A stretch of DNA of 64,000 nucleotides from CAWUEX02 sp963921305. Lineage in GTDB: Bacteria; Pseudomonadota; Alphaproteobacteria; Rhodospirillales; Rhodospirillaceae. The position numbers and the translations under genes were made by a program. Shown here piece by piece: positions 34,116 through 42,461 of the stretch. The stretch lies in assembly GCA_963921305.4 (NCBI GenBank), contig CAWUEX030000003.1:310001-374000 (forward strand). The letters are read 5' to 3'. The notes beneath the pieces are model-generated. The model searched no databases. It was not told the DNA's origin and worked only from the letters and a program-made list of their open reading frames with translations. Numbering within the stretch: position 1 is the first letter of the stretch; each line of letters begins with the position of its first letter.

Positions 34116-35831
34116 TTATGGGTTTGGGACGAGCGAACCTCGCCGATAGCCTAAGTTTGGCGCGGCCCGGCGTTGCGTCGCTTGTTCGAAGGCGTAGGCA
34201 AGCGCCAGAAGGCGGGGCTCGCTGCACGCTGTGCCGCTGAACGTCACGCCCAGCGGCGCCGGTTTGGGGTCAAAGCCCTCTGGAAAGCCTGAGCCATTTT
34301 CGACAAGTCCAAACGGCACAGTGACAGAGGGATAGCCCGCTTTCGCCAGAAAACTGCTGCCGCGGCTGCCGGCAAAGATAAGGGCATCGAGATTGTGTGC
34401 CTTGAGGGCGGCGTCAGCGCCCTCCTCGCCGGCAAGCCGGATGTCGTCGGCGCGGTCGCGCGCATAACGCTGGCGGTCTTCCAAAAGGTCGGGGTCCATC
34501 TCATCTGAGATGTCCATCGAACCTTGGCCATAGCGCAATGTGCCCAGGTTCTCATTGGTGAGGTTCCAGGCGCGCATTTCAGTGAGATTAGCGAACGGCG
34601 CGGCATCGCCGAGACTTGCCAGCCAGTCATTGATATCGCGTTTGAATCCGTACTTGAGAACGACCGAACACTCATCGTCGTTGCCCTTGAATAATGGTCC
34701 GCGCGAACAGGAGCTACGCACAAGGACGTTTTCATTCCAGTCCTCGGCAACGGCGCTCGGAATGTCAGCGGGATCAACGACCGTCGCGCCGAGATCGCGC
34801 AGGATGGCGATCGCCTCGGTCATCATAGCGATCTGATCAGCGGGCAGTCCGCCGCTGGGACCTCCAGCCCGCGGCAAGGTGTACCGCTCGATGAACCAGG
34901 CGCGGGGCACACCGATGCGAGCGCTCTTGAGAGCATCTTTGTCGAGAAACTGCGTGTAGTCGCGGTTGGGCGGTGGCGCGCAAATGCCTGTCGCGGGATC
35001 GTTGGGGTCGGGGGACGCGCTTTCCATGGCGCCGAGCATGATGGCGGCATCGGTCACGGTACGCGTCATCGGGCCGGCGGTATCCTGATCGTAGGTGACA
35101 GGAATCACGCCCCAGCGGCTGACCCGGCCAACGGTGGGTTTAACTGCAGCGAGCATCGCAGCAGACGCAGGCCCAATGATGGAAGTGGTCGTTTCCGTAC
35201 CGACGTTCGCGGCCCAAAAGCTGGCAGCAGTACCGCTGCCCGACGACGAGCTGCCTGTTGGCAGCACGCCACGGCCGTCGTTGAAAGGCGGACGAACTTC
35301 ACGCCGTATGTCATAGGGGTTGAAGGCATAGCCACCGATAGCCGAGTAATTATTGGCCATACCCAGCACCATCCAATTGGCCATTTCCGTCAACACGGTC
35401 TTGGCAATGATGATCGCCCCGGCCTCCCGCAAATTAGCGACGAGCGTTGCGTCGTAAGGAGGCATAAATCCCGCCAGGGCCAACGTGCCCGCAGTTGTGG
35501 GCATATCGGTGGTGTGAATGTTGTCCTTGATGGCAATGGGAATGCCGTGCAGCGGCCCCCGCACCTGACCGGCGGCGCGTTCTTGGTCACGCTCAGCGGC
35601 AACGTCGAGGGCACGATGATTGACCGCAAGCGATGCATTGATCTCGTTTTCATACTTTCCCATGCGGACAAGATACTGAGTGACCAGCTCATGAGAGGTG
35701 ACCTCCCCTGCCTCCAGAGCCTGTTGGATGTCCTCGATGCTGGCCTCAACAATCGAGAACCGCTCTGCTTGGGCAGGCACCACGAAGACGAAAAATGCAA
35801 TCGAAGTTGTTATGCGTAGAAGTTTTGACAT
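34116..35831 (-). CDS. Secreted amidase-signature family protein
   Basis: 571 residues from the ATG at 35831, which opens a signal peptide (LLRITTSIAFFVFVVPAQA). The catalytic Ser-cisSer-Lys set of the amidase signature family is intact: Lys in IAIKDNI, the first Ser in LPTGSSSSGSGTAASF, and the nucleophile in GTETTTSIIGPASA. The sequence ends with the substrate-side segment GVTFSGTACSEPRLLALAYAFEQATQ, which is typical. A periplasmic location is uncommon for this family and points to hydrolysis of an imported or extracellular amide or peptide. It is the only gene between an RraA-like gene and the DUF4402 locus on this strand, with 112 bases to the former. Confidence 0.88.
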   Translation of the reverse strand: MSKLLRITTSIAFFVFVVPAQAERFSIVEASIEDIQQALEAGEVTSHELVTQYLVRMGKYENEINASLAVNHRALDVAAERDQERAAGQVRGPLHGIPIAIKDNIHTTDMPTTAGTLALAGFMPPYDATLVANLREAGAIIIAKTVLTEMANWMVLGMANNYSAIGGYAFNPYDIRREVRPPFNDGRGVLPTGSSSSGSGTAASFWAANVGTETTTSIIGPASAAMLAAVKPTVGRVSRWGVIPVTYDQDTAGPMTRTVTDAAIMLGAMESASPDPNDPATGICAPPPNRDYTQFLDKDALKSARIGVPRAWFIERYTLPRAGGPSGGLPADQIAMMTEAIAILRDLGATVVDPADIPSAVAEDWNENVLVRSSCSRGPLFKGNDDECSVVLKYGFKRDINDWLASLGDAAPFANLTEMRAWNLTNENLGTLRYGQGSMDISDEMDPDLLEDRQRYARDRADDIRLAGEEGADAALKAHNLDALIFAGSRGSSFLAKAGYPSVTVPFGLVENGSGFPEGFDPKPAPLGVTFSGTACSEPRLLALAYAFEQATQRRAAPNLGYRRGSLVPNP

Positions 35832-35927
35832 GAGCCCCCCGTCTCGATCATCGCGCGCGCTGCGAACTGCGCAAGACTGCGCCGAACGCGTCAACGAGGG
35901 CAAGGGATCAGGGGTTTTTAGCTCAGT

Positions 35928-36515
35928 CTATTGAAAGATCGCGAGGAAGGTCGCGGCGGCGTCACGCTGAAGAGCGTCAAGCTCCTCCTCGGAGACCGTT
36001 TGGATACCGATGGGGAGGTTGACTTGCCCCCCGACCGAAATAGGAGATGGACCATCTTGCGAAACGGTCAGCACAGGCTCGTCCAGACCGCTGCAAGCCG
36101 TTGCGGCGTCCGCTATGCCCTGACTCACTAATACGTTTAGCGAAAAGAAATCGTCTGAATCAGCCAGAAGGGTTTCGAAATCGCAGGCGATATCCACAGC
36201 AGTGCCATTCGCCCCGGTGACATCGAACTGGCCATTCGCTGGCAATGGCACGGAGGTGAAAGACTGTGGATCAATAGTGAATTGTCCGTCAGCCCCGATG
36301 GTCAGCACCCCATTGGCAGCAAGGACGTCGGCGAGATCGCCGAATTCGAAGACGACGCTGGGCTGGATGGATACGATCTGCCGGAGGGAGACTGATGCCT
36401 GAACTTGGGCGGATGACACCCCGTTATCTTGGCCGAATGAGGGACCGCTGGCACCGGTGAGGAAAGCCCCGAAAAGTGCCGTTAATCGCCAAAGTCGATA
36501 AGCGGATAAATTCAT
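35928..36515 (-). CDS. DUF4402-type secreted protein (putative pilus subunit)
   Basis: About 195 residues from the ATG at 36515 (an upstream start at 36533 adds six). A signal peptide (LWRLTALFGAFLTGASGPSFGQ) precedes a domain starting VQASVSLRQIVSIQPSVVFEFGDLADV, matching the DUF4402 pattern VTATLRQAVTVSTQNDIAFGDV in the protein at 40966-41547. It also has the internal DVTGANGTAVDIACDF and a disulfide candidate pair. DUF4402 proteins are fimbrial-subunit-like beta sandwiches found in chaperone-usher loci. The C-terminal helix-like stretch EEELDALQRDAAATFLAIFQ is unusual for a pilin. It lies 119 bases downstream of the usher-like gene and may be a tip or minor subunit. Confidence 0.7.
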   Translation of the reverse strand: MNLSAYRLWRLTALFGAFLTGASGPSFGQDNGVSSAQVQASVSLRQIVSIQPSVVFEFGDLADVLAANGVLTIGADGQFTIDPQSFTSVPLPANGQFDVTGANGTAVDIACDFETLLADSDDFFSLNVLVSQGIADAATACSGLDEPVLTVSQDGPSPISVGGQVNLPIGIQTVSEEELDALQRDAAATFLAIFQ

Positions 36516-36634
36516 GAGCCTAGATACTAACAAATTTAAGATTTGGTTAAGTATCTTGTCGACTCAAAAATATCTACTGTTGCGAGAATGTAGCGTTCGC
36601 TAGGCGTTCAACATAAGCCCAGTATTTTGCGTTT

Positions 36635-39478
36635 TTATGGAGCCTCAAAGTTGATATCGGCCACAAATGGTTGCTCTGCGGTAAGAGAGATGTCCCTATA
36701 TTGCAAGGCTTTACCAGACACTTCGGCAATTTGTCCGGACTGAGTTGCCCGCGAAGCGGGCACATTGAATTGAACCCGGTAGTCCCCGAGCGGCAGCTCG
36801 GAAAAATAGTAATAGCCGTCGAACTCGGTGCGGGTCCGGGCGACCACTTGGCGCGACTCGTCAAGCAACAGCACTTCCGCGCGCGCAACACCCACCTCAC
36901 TGGCCAGATCAGCGGTGATGTCCTCAAGCACGAAGCCGTCTACCTCGCCGGATACCTTTACCGGGAAATCGATAATCGGCAGCACCCCGGGCCGGGTTTG
37001 CACAACGACGTGGCTGTCGGCGGGACGGTAGGTCACGTCCGGCAGCGTGCGCTGATCCACAGTGATAAAAGTTTGCGGACCGGGGAGAAGATTCGGCACC
37101 CAGGCGACACCTTCAAAATTCGTCGTTGCTTCCGCCCGCCGGCGGGTTCCCGACACGACAATATTGGGCAACGGCGCTTCTCCGTCGTCGTATACACCAT
37201 CGCCGTCGGTATCGACGAAGACCCGCACGCCAAGGATGGTTGCGCCAGTGCGCTCTTGCGCTCCAGCGAAGCGGTAACTGAGAGCCTGGTCTTTTGGCAA
37301 CAGCGTGGTCCGCAAGTTTAGCCCGACGGCATAGTTGCCCCGGGTGTCGATTGACGGTTCGAATCCGACAGAGACCTTGGCAAACGCAATGCTGAGGTCG
37401 AGACCGAACAAAGTGTTCTTGCTGACGAACTCCCTGTCGATATCCATCGTCGCCGTAAAATCCCGCCCGAAACGCTTGCGCGCCTGGAACGATGCCGTTT
37501 GCAAAAACTTATCTTGGGTCGGGCTGTAGTCGGCCTGTAAACGGTACAAAACCCCTTTCGCCTGACCGCGTACTGCAAAGGTCCCTGAAATCACCTTCGG
37601 CACGCCGGTACCGCTAAACCAATTGAATCCAATTGAGTTGCTCGCGCTCCATCCCAGTAAGTTCAGGGACAGGCGGTGGTCGACGCCGTATGTGGTTGGT
37701 TGGCCCAGACTTTTTTCGCGAGACGCTTCGAGCCGCTGACCAATACCGAGACGCGAAATTTTGATTGGACGATGGCCAAAGCCGATCACAGTTTCGGATT
37801 TAAGGGCCGCGCCGTCAGCCGGCGGGTCAAACCGCTGAAGGTGTGCCGCGGATACATCGATCTCGCCAAATCGCGTTTGCAGTTCGGTGGCGACGGAGTA
37901 GCTCCCCTGCTCTTCCGCGGCAGCATCGATCGACGTGTACACATTGCCGAGGCTCGCGCGCACGCCGGTGAATAAGGCAACCTGGCCGGAGCGACGGCCA
38001 ACGGTGCCGAATGACCCCCCGGCAACGACTGAAAACATATCGGTTACACCGTACTCGAAACGCGCAACCACAGCCGGCTCATCATCCAACGCTTGGCTGC
38101 CGCCGACACTCAGCAACGTATCTGAGGATTCAACGACCCCAATCTCGTAGGCAAGCGCCCCAGCGGACAAAAGGCCGGGCCCCAGAAACACGCGCTCTAT
38201 ACGCTCGTCGACTTCACCGTTAGGTCCGTAAGCAACGATACGGAATTCATTGGCCCCGAGGCGCAGAAACAAGGTCGAAAATTCATACTGCCCGTCACCG
38301 CCGATGGTTTGGAATCCGACCAGCCGGTCATCCTGATAAAGTTCGACATCCCACCCGGGCGGCACCGTGCCGATGAGCACAAAGTCATCGGCCTGCGACA
38401 CCCGATTGGACCCGATATTTGAAACGTAAGCCCCCCGGCCACGACGCACGGTGGCGAGGATCGGGACGGCAGGCATGAGAATGTCGCCCAGCGCGACGGT
38501 CGATGCTTTGAGCGGACCTAAAAGTTTAGCCGACGGATCTTCCCGTTGCAGAAGGACGTCGAACGTGTCGAGACTGAAGCGCCGGTTGTCACTGTATGTC
38601 GCGAAGGCGTTTAGTGAGGACGAGAACCCGAGCAAGTCGCCTTGACTTTGAACGCTGAAGGTACCGAATGTCGACGTTTCCCCACCGCTCTCGGAGACGG
38701 ATCCCGACGTCGTGATGTTAATGGCCGGGACGGCAGCCCACTGATAGGGCACTTTAATGGCACCCGTTTCATCACGGTCGGGACCGCTCCCACTGGCCAG
38801 GAGACTCCCCTGAGCCTGGCGCTGCTGAGCCTGCTGGAACGCGAGCGGCTCGTCAGGATCGATCAACAGCACTTGTCGCAACAGATCGGGTTGAACCTCG
38901 AAAGGAAACCATTCTGCAAGCTGAGCGACGGTGACATAGATGTCGTCATCATGCAGTTCTATGTCGCCGCCAGCATAGGGAAGAACTTGGCCGTCAGAGA
39001 CAACAATTTCACCCCCAACGCTCAAACGGAAAGTCCGGTCTTCAGCCAGGAACCAGCCTTCGGCCGTGCCAGCGTAGGGATCGACCTGAATGGGAAAGGA
39101 TAAGACGGAGCTTATCGCCCCGAGCCCCACCACAACGTCGCCGCGCTGCCGTTTGTATCCGAATACGAACTCGCCATCGAACAACGTGCGGCCAACCCTT
39201 ACCGCGAGAATGACGGACTGTTCATCCGGCCGAAAAACTCGGGTCAGACCTGACGTTTCATCAAACGTGCGCTCGACCTCCGGCACGGCGAAGGCCTGCG
39301 CGTACAAAGCGTCGCCTGACGCAGGGTCAATTGCAGGCAATTGCTGTGCCTGGAGCGGCATATTCAATAGCTGCAGGCTGGCCGAAAGGCACAGAGCCCG
39401 AACACTGGCAAGACGTTTTAGTGTTTCAGAAAGCCGATGCAAATTACTGCAAAGAGACGACAAATTCGTCGAGTACAT
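36635..39478 (-). CDS. Outer-membrane usher-like protein with C-terminal prealbumin-like domains
   Basis: 947 residues with a signal peptide ending MPLQAQ (about 40-45). About 50-220 form an N-terminal soluble region (EGWFLAEDRTFRLSVGGEIVV, DIELHDDDIYVTVAQLAEWFPF). About 280-690 resemble the usher barrel, with the plug-like segment VLIGTVPPGWDVELYQDDRLVGFQ and GANEFRIVAYGPNGEVDE recognisable from PapC/FimD-type ushers. About 770-947 hold beta-sandwich repeats (GVRVFVDTDGDGVYDDGEAPLPNIVVSG and FDGYYYFSELPLGDYRVQF) of the SdrD/carboxypeptidase-regulatory type. It overlaps the chaperone gene by 35 bases. The role is secretion and assembly of DUF4402 subunits. The assignment is by context and partial motifs, so a divergent usher is the best reading. 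Confidence 0.7.
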   Translation of the reverse strand: MYSTNLSSLCSNLHRLSETLKRLASVRALCLSASLQLLNMPLQAQQLPAIDPASGDALYAQAFAVPEVERTFDETSGLTRVFRPDEQSVILAVRVGRTLFDGEFVFGYKRQRGDVVVGLGAISSVLSFPIQVDPYAGTAEGWFLAEDRTFRLSVGGEIVVSDGQVLPYAGGDIELHDDDIYVTVAQLAEWFPFEVQPDLLRQVLLIDPDEPLAFQQAQQRQAQGSLLASGSGPDRDETGAIKVPYQWAAVPAINITTSGSVSESGGETSTFGTFSVQSQGDLLGFSSSLNAFATYSDNRRFSLDTFDVLLQREDPSAKLLGPLKASTVALGDILMPAVPILATVRRGRGAYVSNIGSNRVSQADDFVLIGTVPPGWDVELYQDDRLVGFQTIGGDGQYEFSTLFLRLGANEFRIVAYGPNGEVDERIERVFLGPGLLSAGALAYEIGVVESSDTLLSVGGSQALDDEPAVVARFEYGVTDMFSVVAGGSFGTVGRRSGQVALFTGVRASLGNVYTSIDAAAEEQGSYSVATELQTRFGEIDVSAAHLQRFDPPADGAALKSETVIGFGHRPIKISRLGIGQRLEASREKSLGQPTTYGVDHRLSLNLLGWSASNSIGFNWFSGTGVPKVISGTFAVRGQAKGVLYRLQADYSPTQDKFLQTASFQARKRFGRDFTATMDIDREFVSKNTLFGLDLSIAFAKVSVGFEPSIDTRGNYAVGLNLRTTLLPKDQALSYRFAGAQERTGATILGVRVFVDTDGDGVYDDGEAPLPNIVVSGTRRRAEATTNFEGVAWVPNLLPGPQTFITVDQRTLPDVTYRPADSHVVVQTRPGVLPIIDFPVKVSGEVDGFVLEDITADLASEVGVARAEVLLLDESRQVVARTRTEFDGYYYFSELPLGDYRVQFNVPASRATQSGQIAEVSGKALQYRDISLTAEQPFVADINFEAP

Positions 39479-40274
39479 CGGTATCGCTCCGCGATTCCGG
39501 CATCAGCTTGATTTTGAGATTGCCTTCCTTTGGTTGGCGCTCATTGGGCCATGCTGGCTCGAAACTTCTCAGGATCCAATCACGTTCACGATATATGCGT
39601 ATGACGGATTCGGGCACAACTTCTCGAGTCACTCCGTCCGGCATAACCCATTCTGCAGACATGCGCACGGCGGCATCAGCGTTACCTTCTCGGCGGAGTT
39701 TTACCTGTAATTCATTCGCTTCAATACTTGCTGACTCGACATCGATAGCGCCGCTGTACTCACCAACGGAAACGACTACAGGAATAGCGACATTAAACCG
39801 GAAGCCGATTCCAAAACTTGTGCCCCCAGGCGCCGGTGAGCGATCCGTTGGCCCTACTTCGGGAACTTCGACTTCGCGGAAGACCATGTGGGTGCGATAG
39901 GTACCGTCATTTAATTGGGTAGTTCGACGTCCAAGGACCCGAATCGTTTGCGTCTCACCGGGCTGCAACACGAACTGGCGAGGTGAGAAGCGGATCATGC
40001 GCCTGGCCGAATTCTCAAGAGCATCAACTCTCTGCGTGATGCCCGTTTCCGACATCGAGTAGTCTTCAAGACCGAGTTCATAGGCAGCCGCACGTTCAGT
40101 GCGGTTTGTCACGGTGAGAACTTCCGACCGGCGGTTATCAAACAATTCCACCCGCTGTGGAGAAATGAACAGCGGTGCCTGCGCAAATGCCTCCAGCGCG
40201 ATGGCCATTGTGAGAAGCGCCGAAGCAATAAATACCAAGGCGTTCCTGAAAATCAAATTTGTGTGAGTGATCAT
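39444..40274 (-). CDS. PapD-like periplasmic pilus chaperone
   Basis: 276 residues with a signal peptide (ALVFIASALLTMAIALEAFAQ). The first immunoglobulin-like domain carries LFISPQRVELFDNRRSEVLTVTNRTERAAAYEL, the N-terminal chaperone signature in which an Arg sits near the conserved subunit-anchoring position. It is followed by RFSPRQFVLQPGETQTIRVLGRR, matching the classical FxPxxFxLxPGxxQxIRV block of chaperones. The second domain (about 175-276) is less conserved. It should hold DUF4402 subunits in the periplasm and deliver them to the usher-like protein encoded just downstream. The start overlaps the preceding subunit gene by 4 bases and the end overlaps the usher gene by 35. Confidence 0.82.
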   Translation of the reverse strand: MITHTNLIFRNALVFIASALLTMAIALEAFAQAPLFISPQRVELFDNRRSEVLTVTNRTERAAAYELGLEDYSMSETGITQRVDALENSARRMIRFSPRQFVLQPGETQTIRVLGRRTTQLNDGTYRTHMVFREVEVPEVGPTDRSPAPGGTSFGIGFRFNVAIPVVVSVGEYSGAIDVESASIEANELQVKLRREGNADAAVRMSAEWVMPDGVTREVVPESVIRIYRERDWILRSFEPAWPNERQPKEGNLKIKLMPESRSDTDVLDEFVVSLQ

Positions 40275-40828
40275 GGGATCACCATTTCAATAAGAATTGG
40301 GACTCCACCCGAATTGGCAGTGTCGTATTCCCCGTCGGACTCGACACCGGTGGTTTCGAGTGTCGCCCCGATATATCCCCAATTCAAGTTTCCGTTGCCA
40401 GAAATCAATCGCACGACGTTCATACCTATTCCCTCGCAATCCCGGGTATTTCTGCGGGGGCCGTCACGGGTACCGCGCGAAATGCGGATATTCGTTAGAT
40501 CAATTGTGTGGCTGCCATTCGACAATGTCGCGGAAGTTGAACAAGATATTTGGACCGGTGTCCCGCTCCGACCAGCGATACGAATCTCTCCGGTTGATCC
40601 AAAGCCATCCCCGATCAACCCGCCAGAGTACGCAATTGAGGCGTCTGTCCCGAGGCTCGCAGTTCCCGGAAGGGCCGCGATATCCATCAGGCCGAAGTCC
40701 AAATCCTCGCGAACCTGAAGATTTTGGGCGGCGGCTGGGGTTGCCGCACTAATAGCGGCGATCAGCGCTAGCAGCCCCATGGGTAACATCAGTCCATTCA
40801 GTTTCGCGTGGAAGAGAAATGTGAACAT
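40271..40828 (-). CDS. DUF4402-type minor subunit
   Basis: 185 residues with a signal peptide (LPMGLLALIAAISAATPAAAQ). The mature part starts LQVREDLDFGLMDIAALPGTASLGT, a shortened form of the DUF4402 opening, and includes RIAGRSGTPVQISCSTSATLSNG and a C-terminal VPILIEMVIP strand like a donor or closing strand. Two cysteines could form the usual disulfide. The gene lies 137 bases after the major subunit gene, with two hairpins in between, and overlaps the chaperone gene. It is probably an initiator or minor pilin assembled by the chaperone and usher encoded after it. The family assignment rests on pattern and context. Confidence 0.7.
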   Translation of the reverse strand: MFTFLFHAKLNGLMLPMGLLALIAAISAATPAAAQNLQVREDLDFGLMDIAALPGTASLGTDASIAYSGGLIGDGFGSTGEIRIAGRSGTPVQISCSTSATLSNGSHTIDLTNIRISRGTRDGPRRNTRDCEGIGMNVVRLISGNGNLNWGYIGATLETTGVESDGEYDTANSGGVPILIEMVIP

Positions 40829-40888
40829 CGCAGATCACCGATTCTAGTCCTTTGCGCCAGTCCCATCACATTGTTGTTTGGAGGCCGG

Positions 40889-40957
40889 AACGCACGCGCC
40901 GAAGCGCGTGCGTTGGAGACCAGCCAATGTGACAGGAACCTTCTATAGAATGGCTGG
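40889..40957 (-). repeat. Two hairpins between the major subunit gene and the rest of the operon
   Basis: AACGCACGCGC (40889-40899) and GCGCGTGCGTT (40904-40914) form 11 perfect pairs with a 4-base loop. CCAGCCA (40920-40926) and TGGCTGG (40951-40957) form a second stem whose loop holds the palindrome TTCTATAGAA. No T-tract follows in the leftward direction. The arrangement fits partial termination or mRNA stabilisation that keeps the first gene more abundant than the assembly genes. Confidence 0.6.
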
Positions 40958-40965
40958 CCTGGTTA

Positions 40966-41547
40966 TTACTGGTAGACGGCCTGGATGTTCGCCGCACTGC
41001 CGTTGGTGTTGGTTGTGCTAAACGCACCCGTCGACGACACGCCACTCATGTTGGCGATGTCGAGTGTGGCGCCCATGTTGATGGACGTGGACCCGGACGT
41101 CAGGGACACCGTAACGGCGGTGGTACCAACTCCGGCGCATGTCGTGCCGGACGCGGATGCACCCTCGGCAATGCTGGTCGGAACCGAGATGGTCTGACCG
41201 GCGCTGTTCGCCACTGTGGCGGTCGAACAAGATACGTCGATGTTCACACCGTTGGAGCCGGACACGGTGATAACACCCGCAGATGTTGTCCCACCAGCTG
41301 AGGTGATATCTGTTCCGGAAGCGGCGAAGGTGCCATCCGGGCGGAGTTCCAGAGTCCCGGAACCGGATAAATTGACGTCCACGTCACCGAAGGCAATGTC
41401 GTTCTGGGTGGAAACGGTCACCGCCTGACGCAGAGTTGCCGTCACTTCGACGGTATCGCTTTGCGCCAGGGCTGATTCGCTCACCAGAGCAACGAACAAG
41501 CCGATAACGGCGGAGAACTGCCATTTCTTAAGATTAAAGTTGGTCAT
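40966..41547 (-). CDS. DUF4402 major pilus subunit (putative)
   Basis: 193 residues. The signal peptide (FSAVIGLFVALVSESALAQ) is followed by a complete DUF4402 domain: VEVTATLRQAVTVSTQNDIAFGDVDVN, FAASGTDITSAGGTTSAGVITVSG, NGVNIDVSCSTATV and the ending AATLDIAN-type strand with AANIQAVYQ. The composition (Ser, Thr, Gly, Ala) and the two cysteines are as in surface pilins. It is the first gene of the leftward operon and probably the most expressed, being cut off from downstream genes by two hairpins. The 160 bases upstream separate it from an OmpR/PhoB-type regulator and contain a pho-box-like repeat. Confidence 0.82.
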   Translation of the reverse strand: MTNFNLKKWQFSAVIGLFVALVSESALAQSDTVEVTATLRQAVTVSTQNDIAFGDVDVNLSGSGTLELRPDGTFAASGTDITSAGGTTSAGVITVSGSNGVNIDVSCSTATVANSAGQTISVPTSIAEGASASGTTCAGVGTTAVTVSLTSGSTSINMGATLDIANMSGVSSTGAFSTTNTNGSAANIQAVYQ

Positions 41548-41624
41548 TTCGAAGGTCCTTTCCTGTTGATCACGTTTGTGACAGCCAGGGTTTTAAGGAC
41601 CACGCGTATCAGTAGAATAAATCA

Positions 41625-41646
41625 CTTGTAAAAATCTTGTAAAACC
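41625..41646. promoter_or_regulatory. PhoB-like tandem repeat CTTGTAA-N4 x2
   Basis: CTTGTAAAA occurs at 41625-41633 and again at 41636-41644, an 11-base period. This is the geometry of an OmpR/PhoB-family box (7-base core plus 4-base A/T spacer, repeated at 11). It lies between the DUF4402 operon and the orphan response regulator gene, so the encoded regulator is the natural candidate to bind it. The exact phosphate-regulon consensus CTGTCAT is not matched. Confidence 0.55.
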
Positions 41647-41707
41647 TAATAATGTATTAATTCCAGCGGGTTAGGAACTCCCGGTAGAAAAGCCGCCGAA
41701 GGTGTTT

Positions 41708-42436
41708 ATGGCAGGATCAAAGCGGATTTTGGCCGTCGAGGACGATGTTTTTATCCTCGACTTGATTTCGCACATATTGGAGGCCGCCGGACATAAGACG
41801 ACGCGCGCCACGTCCGCTGCAGAAGCAAGCGCGCTGTTCTCGACGTCCAAGTTCGACCTGGTGATCCTCGACCTCAATCTGCCGGATGAGGATGGACTGA
41901 CCGTTGCGCGCCAATTGAGGGCCAAATCTGACGTGCCCATCATCGTCTTAAGCGGGCGATCCGAGAGGGACAGCCGCATTGCCGCGCTGGAGATCGGTGT
42001 CGATGATTACGTCTTGAAGCCGGCTGACCCTCAGGAATTACTGCTGCGCGTCAAGAATCAGCTTGAGCGCCGTGGCAGCGGGAGGAATCCGAACCTGCCA
42101 GCTCAGGATATTTTCAAGTTTGGCGACTGGCGGGTCGATACCGGCGCACGGGCCCTCAAAGACCCGAGCGGCGAAACGGTTCACTTGACCAAAGCGGAAT
42201 TTGATCTTCTCAGCGCGCCTGTGTCGTCGTCCAATCGCGTACTGGAACGCGACTTCTTACTCGATGCGATAGGCAGAACAGACTCCCCTGCGACAGACCG
42301 CACCATCGATGTCTTAATCGGGCGGCTTCGTGCCAAGATTGAGATAGACGTGAAGAATCCGGATCACATACATACCGTATTTGGTGTTGGATACCGGTTC
42401 GCCACACCCGTCGAGCGCACCCAGACCGCAAACTGA
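41708..42436 (+). CDS. OmpR/PhoB-family response regulator (orphan)
   Basis: 242 residues from the ATG at 41708 (a GTG lies 6 bases upstream). The receiver domain has the acidic pair D12-D13, the phosphorylation site D55 (LVILDLNLPDEDG), the Ser of IIVLSGRSERD and the Lys of YVLKPADP. The C-terminal winged-helix domain (about 130-235) has VHLTKAEFDLLSAPVSSSNRVLERDFLL and RTIDVLIGRLRAKIEID, typical of this family. No histidine kinase gene is adjacent. It diverges from the DUF4402 pilus locus and from a PhoB-like repeat in front of it, so control of the pilus and of its own gene is plausible. Confidence 0.9.
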   Translation: MAGSKRILAVEDDVFILDLISHILEAAGHKTTRATSAAEASALFSTSKFDLVILDLNLPDEDGLTVARQLRAKSDVPIIVLSGRSERDSRIAALEIGVDDYVLKPADPQELLLRVKNQLERRGSGRNPNLPAQDIFKFGDWRVDTGARALKDPSGETVHLTKAEFDLLSAPVSSSNRVLERDFLLDAIGRTDSPATDRTIDVLIGRLRAKIEIDVKNPDHIHTVFGVGYRFATPVERTQTAN

Positions 42437-42461
42437 ATCTGCGATTCTCCCCGCGTTCGGG

